Positions 62,688-64,000 of a stretch of DNA of 64,000 nucleotides are shown in pieces. The first letter of the stretch is position 1; every line of letters begins with the position of its first letter. Position numbers and translations under genes: made by a program. Source of the DNA: Paenibacillus antri (GTDB lineage: Bacteria > Bacillota > Bacilli > Paenibacillales > YIM-B00363); the NCBI RefSeq assembly GCF_005765165.1, contig NZ_VCIW01000009.1:168095-232094 (forward strand), in the 5' to 3' direction. Below the pieces are notes generated by a model, which was not told the origin of the DNA, did no database searches, and saw nothing but the letters and a program-made list of their open reading frames with translations.

Positions 62688-62693
62688 TATAAT
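62688..62693 (+). promoter_or_regulatory. Candidate -10 of ispH
   Basis: TATAAT lies 23 bases before the ispH start codon. TGTACT at 17 bases upstream is a weak -35. Confidence 0.45.
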
Positions 62694-62716
62694 GAAACGG
62701 AAGGGAGTGACGACCG

Positions 62717-63661
62717 ATGGAAGTCGTTAAAATCACCCCGCGCGGATACTGCTACGGCGTCGTCGACGCGATGGTGCTTGCGCTGCAGACGGCCCGCAAC
62801 TTGGAGCTGCCGCGGCCGATCTATATATTGGGCATGATCGTTCATAACGCGCACGTGACCGAGGCGTTCGAGCGCGAAGGCGTCATTACGCTCGACGGTC
62901 CGAATCGGTTGGACATCTTGGAGCAAGTGGACAAGGGCACGATCATCTTCACGGCGCACGGCGTGTCGCCGGAGGTGCGAAAGCGGGCGGCGGCCAAAGG
63001 TTTGACCATCGTGGACGCGACGTGCCCGGACGTCACGAAGACGCACGACCTCATCCGCGAGAAGACGGCGGAGGGCTACGAAGTCGTCTACATCGGCAAG
63101 AAGGGGCATCCGGAGCCGGAGGGCGCCGTCGGCGTCGCGCCGGACAAGGTGCACCTGATCGAACGGGAAGAGGAGATCGATTCGCTGCGCATCCCGGCCG
63201 GCGTCCGCGTGCTCGTCACGAACCAGACGACGATGAGCCAGTGGGACATTCGCCATATTATGAAGCGGGTGACGGATCGATATCCGCATGCGGAAATTCA
63301 TAATGAAATTTGCCTCGCCACGCAAGTGCGGCAGGAGGCGGTCGCGGAGCAGGCGTCGCTGGCGGACCTCGTCATCGTCGTAGGCGATCCGCGCAGCAAC
63401 AACTCCAACCGGCTGGCGCAGGTGTCGGAGGAGATCGCCGGCGTGAAGGCGTACCGCATCTCGGATTTGTCCGAGCTGCGTCCGGAGTGGCTGCTGCCGG
63501 TCCGCAAGGTCGGGGTAACGTCCGGCGCGTCGACGCCGACGCCGGTGACGAAGGAAGTGATCGCGTATTTGGAAGCGTTCGATCCGGCGGACGAGTCGAC
63601 GTGGGCGATCGAGCGGACGCTCAACCCGAACCGGCTGCTGCCGACGGTGAAGGAGCGCTAA
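62717..63661 (+). CDS. ispH: 4-hydroxy-3-methylbut-2-enyl diphosphate reductase
   Basis: A 314-residue iron-sulfur enzyme that makes IPP and DMAPP in the last step of the MEP pathway. The three cluster cysteines are C12 (GYCYGV), C103 (DATCPDV) and C199 (NEICLATQ). Other conserved parts are [34 protein letters not shown] and [16 protein letters not shown] 62717 follows GGAAGGGAGTGACGACCG. Its stop codon TAA is also the first three bases of the 51-bp repeat array that follows. Confidence 0.96.
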   Translation: MEVVKITPRGYCYGVVDAMVLALQTARNLELPRPIYILGMIVHNAHVTEAFEREGVITLDGPNRLDILEQVDKGTIIFTAHGVSPEVRKRAAAKGLTIVDATCPDVTKTHDLIREKTAEGYEVVYIGKKGHPEPEGAVGVAPDKVHLIEREEEIDSLRIPAGVRVLVTNQTTMSQWDIRHIMKRVTDRYPHAEIHNEICLATQVRQEAVAEQASLADLVIVVGDPRSNNSNRLAQVSEEIAGVKAYRISDLSELRPEWLLPVRKVGVTSGASTPTPVTKEVIAYLEAFDPADESTWAIERTLNPNRLLPTVKER

Positions 63662-63907
63662 GCGCGAATCCGCGCTTGGCGGTGCGGTTTAGGCGGAGGA
63701 TTCCGCTTATAAGCGCGAATCCGCGCTTGGCGGTGCGGTTTAGGCGGAGGATTCCGCTTATAAGCGCGAATCCGCGCTTGGCGGTGCGGTTTAGGCGGAG
63801 GATTCCGCTTATAAGCGCGAATCCGCGCTTGGCGGTGCGGTTTAGGTGGAGAATTCCACTAATAAGCGCGAATCCGCGCTTAGCCGTCAGTTTAGGCGGA
63901 GGATTCG
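63659..63907. repeat. Second tandem array of a 51-bp repeat, about 5 copies
   Basis: Units begin at 63659, 63710, 63761 and 63812, each exactly 51 bases, with a fifth shortened copy from 63863. Each begins TAAGCGCGAATCCGCGCTTG and ends with a GGCGGA-GGAT-TCCGCTTA type hairpin. The first three copies are identical; the fourth and fifth have changes. The opening 18 bases differ from the array at 46677 by a single base, and the hairpin followed by CTTA is shared too, so both belong to one repeat family. Confidence 0.93.
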
Positions 63908-64000
63908 ATGACGTACAATAGTTTGTGTACCAAAGATTGGAGCCTAGTCAGGCATAAAAAAAGTAGGGTATTCTTGGGATTGCGACGTCACCAAGAAAGG
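63908..64000. other. AT-richer end of window, nothing assigned
   Basis: After the repeat array the composition becomes richer in A and T (CATAAAAAAAGTAGGGTATTC). I see no gene start, terminator or clear promoter in these last bases. Confidence 0.4.

Overview
The window looks like chromosomal DNA of a GC-rich, spore-forming, low-copy-repeat Firmicute of the Paenibacillaceae (Paenibacillus/Cohnella type). The reasons are the ytxC-thrS pair behind a T-box leader, a SAM riboswitch in front of metA-metI, mqnC (futalosine menaquinone route), YugN, DUF3055, and several carbohydrate ABC loci that carry binding proteins and permeases but no ATPase, typical of hosts with one shared MsmX-type ATPase. 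The strong GC bias at third codon positions gives long mirror reading frames on the opposite strand; none of these is annotated.

Left part (1-32.5 kb, all on +) is accessory carbohydrate metabolism. Operon A (start outside the window to 10302): a large binding protein (3' part only), two permeases, a membrane NHL/Yip1 protein, a DUF5696 membrane protein, a second permease pair and an SMP-30 type lactonase, followed by an IclR regulator and a terminator. Operon B (promoter at 11240, genes 11329-24516): ten tightly packed genes, many with 4-base ATGA overlaps, for a beta-propeller protein, a glycerophosphodiesterase-type hydrolase, an FAD oxidoreductase, an SDR, a creatininase-type amidohydrolase, an unknown conserved protein, a Gfo/Idh dehydrogenase, a GSA-type aminotransferase, an MlrC-type metalloprotease and a LacI regulator. 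I do not recognise this as a described pathway. Operon C (24794-32520): a secreted GH123/DUF4091-like glycosidase, a secreted CBM9-like multidomain protein, an M14-type carboxypeptidase, a second FAD oxidoreductase and a LamG-like protein, ending in a strong terminator.

Middle part (32.5-36.5 kb) holds small housekeeping and unknown genes: a coiled-coil protein, a stand-alone 5'-3' exonuclease, a DUF3055 protein, small unknowns, an HRDC-domain protein and several structured intergenic sequences. From 36.6 to 46.6 kb lies a second sugar locus: a membrane-bound AraC-type sensor/regulator with an operator-like palindrome at its promoter, a lipoprotein binding protein with two permeases, a six-hairpin-type protein and a GH105-like hydrolase (likely uptake and breakdown of a uronate- or rhamnogalacturonan-derived oligosaccharide). 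It ends in a 13-copy array of a 51-bp repeat.

Right part (47.4-63.7 kb) is mostly core: corA (minus strand, long leader), SAM riboswitch-metA-metI, mqnC, ytxC, T-box-thrS, a 3D-domain cell-wall protein, a soluble chemotaxis-type protein, yugN, htrA with a direct-repeat promoter element, an OmpR-type response regulator/histidine kinase pair, and ispH. A second array of a related 51-bp repeat begins at the ispH stop codon. The two arrays, the unassigned operon B, an unassigned structured element after the HRDC gene and the corA leader are the most interesting things to follow up.
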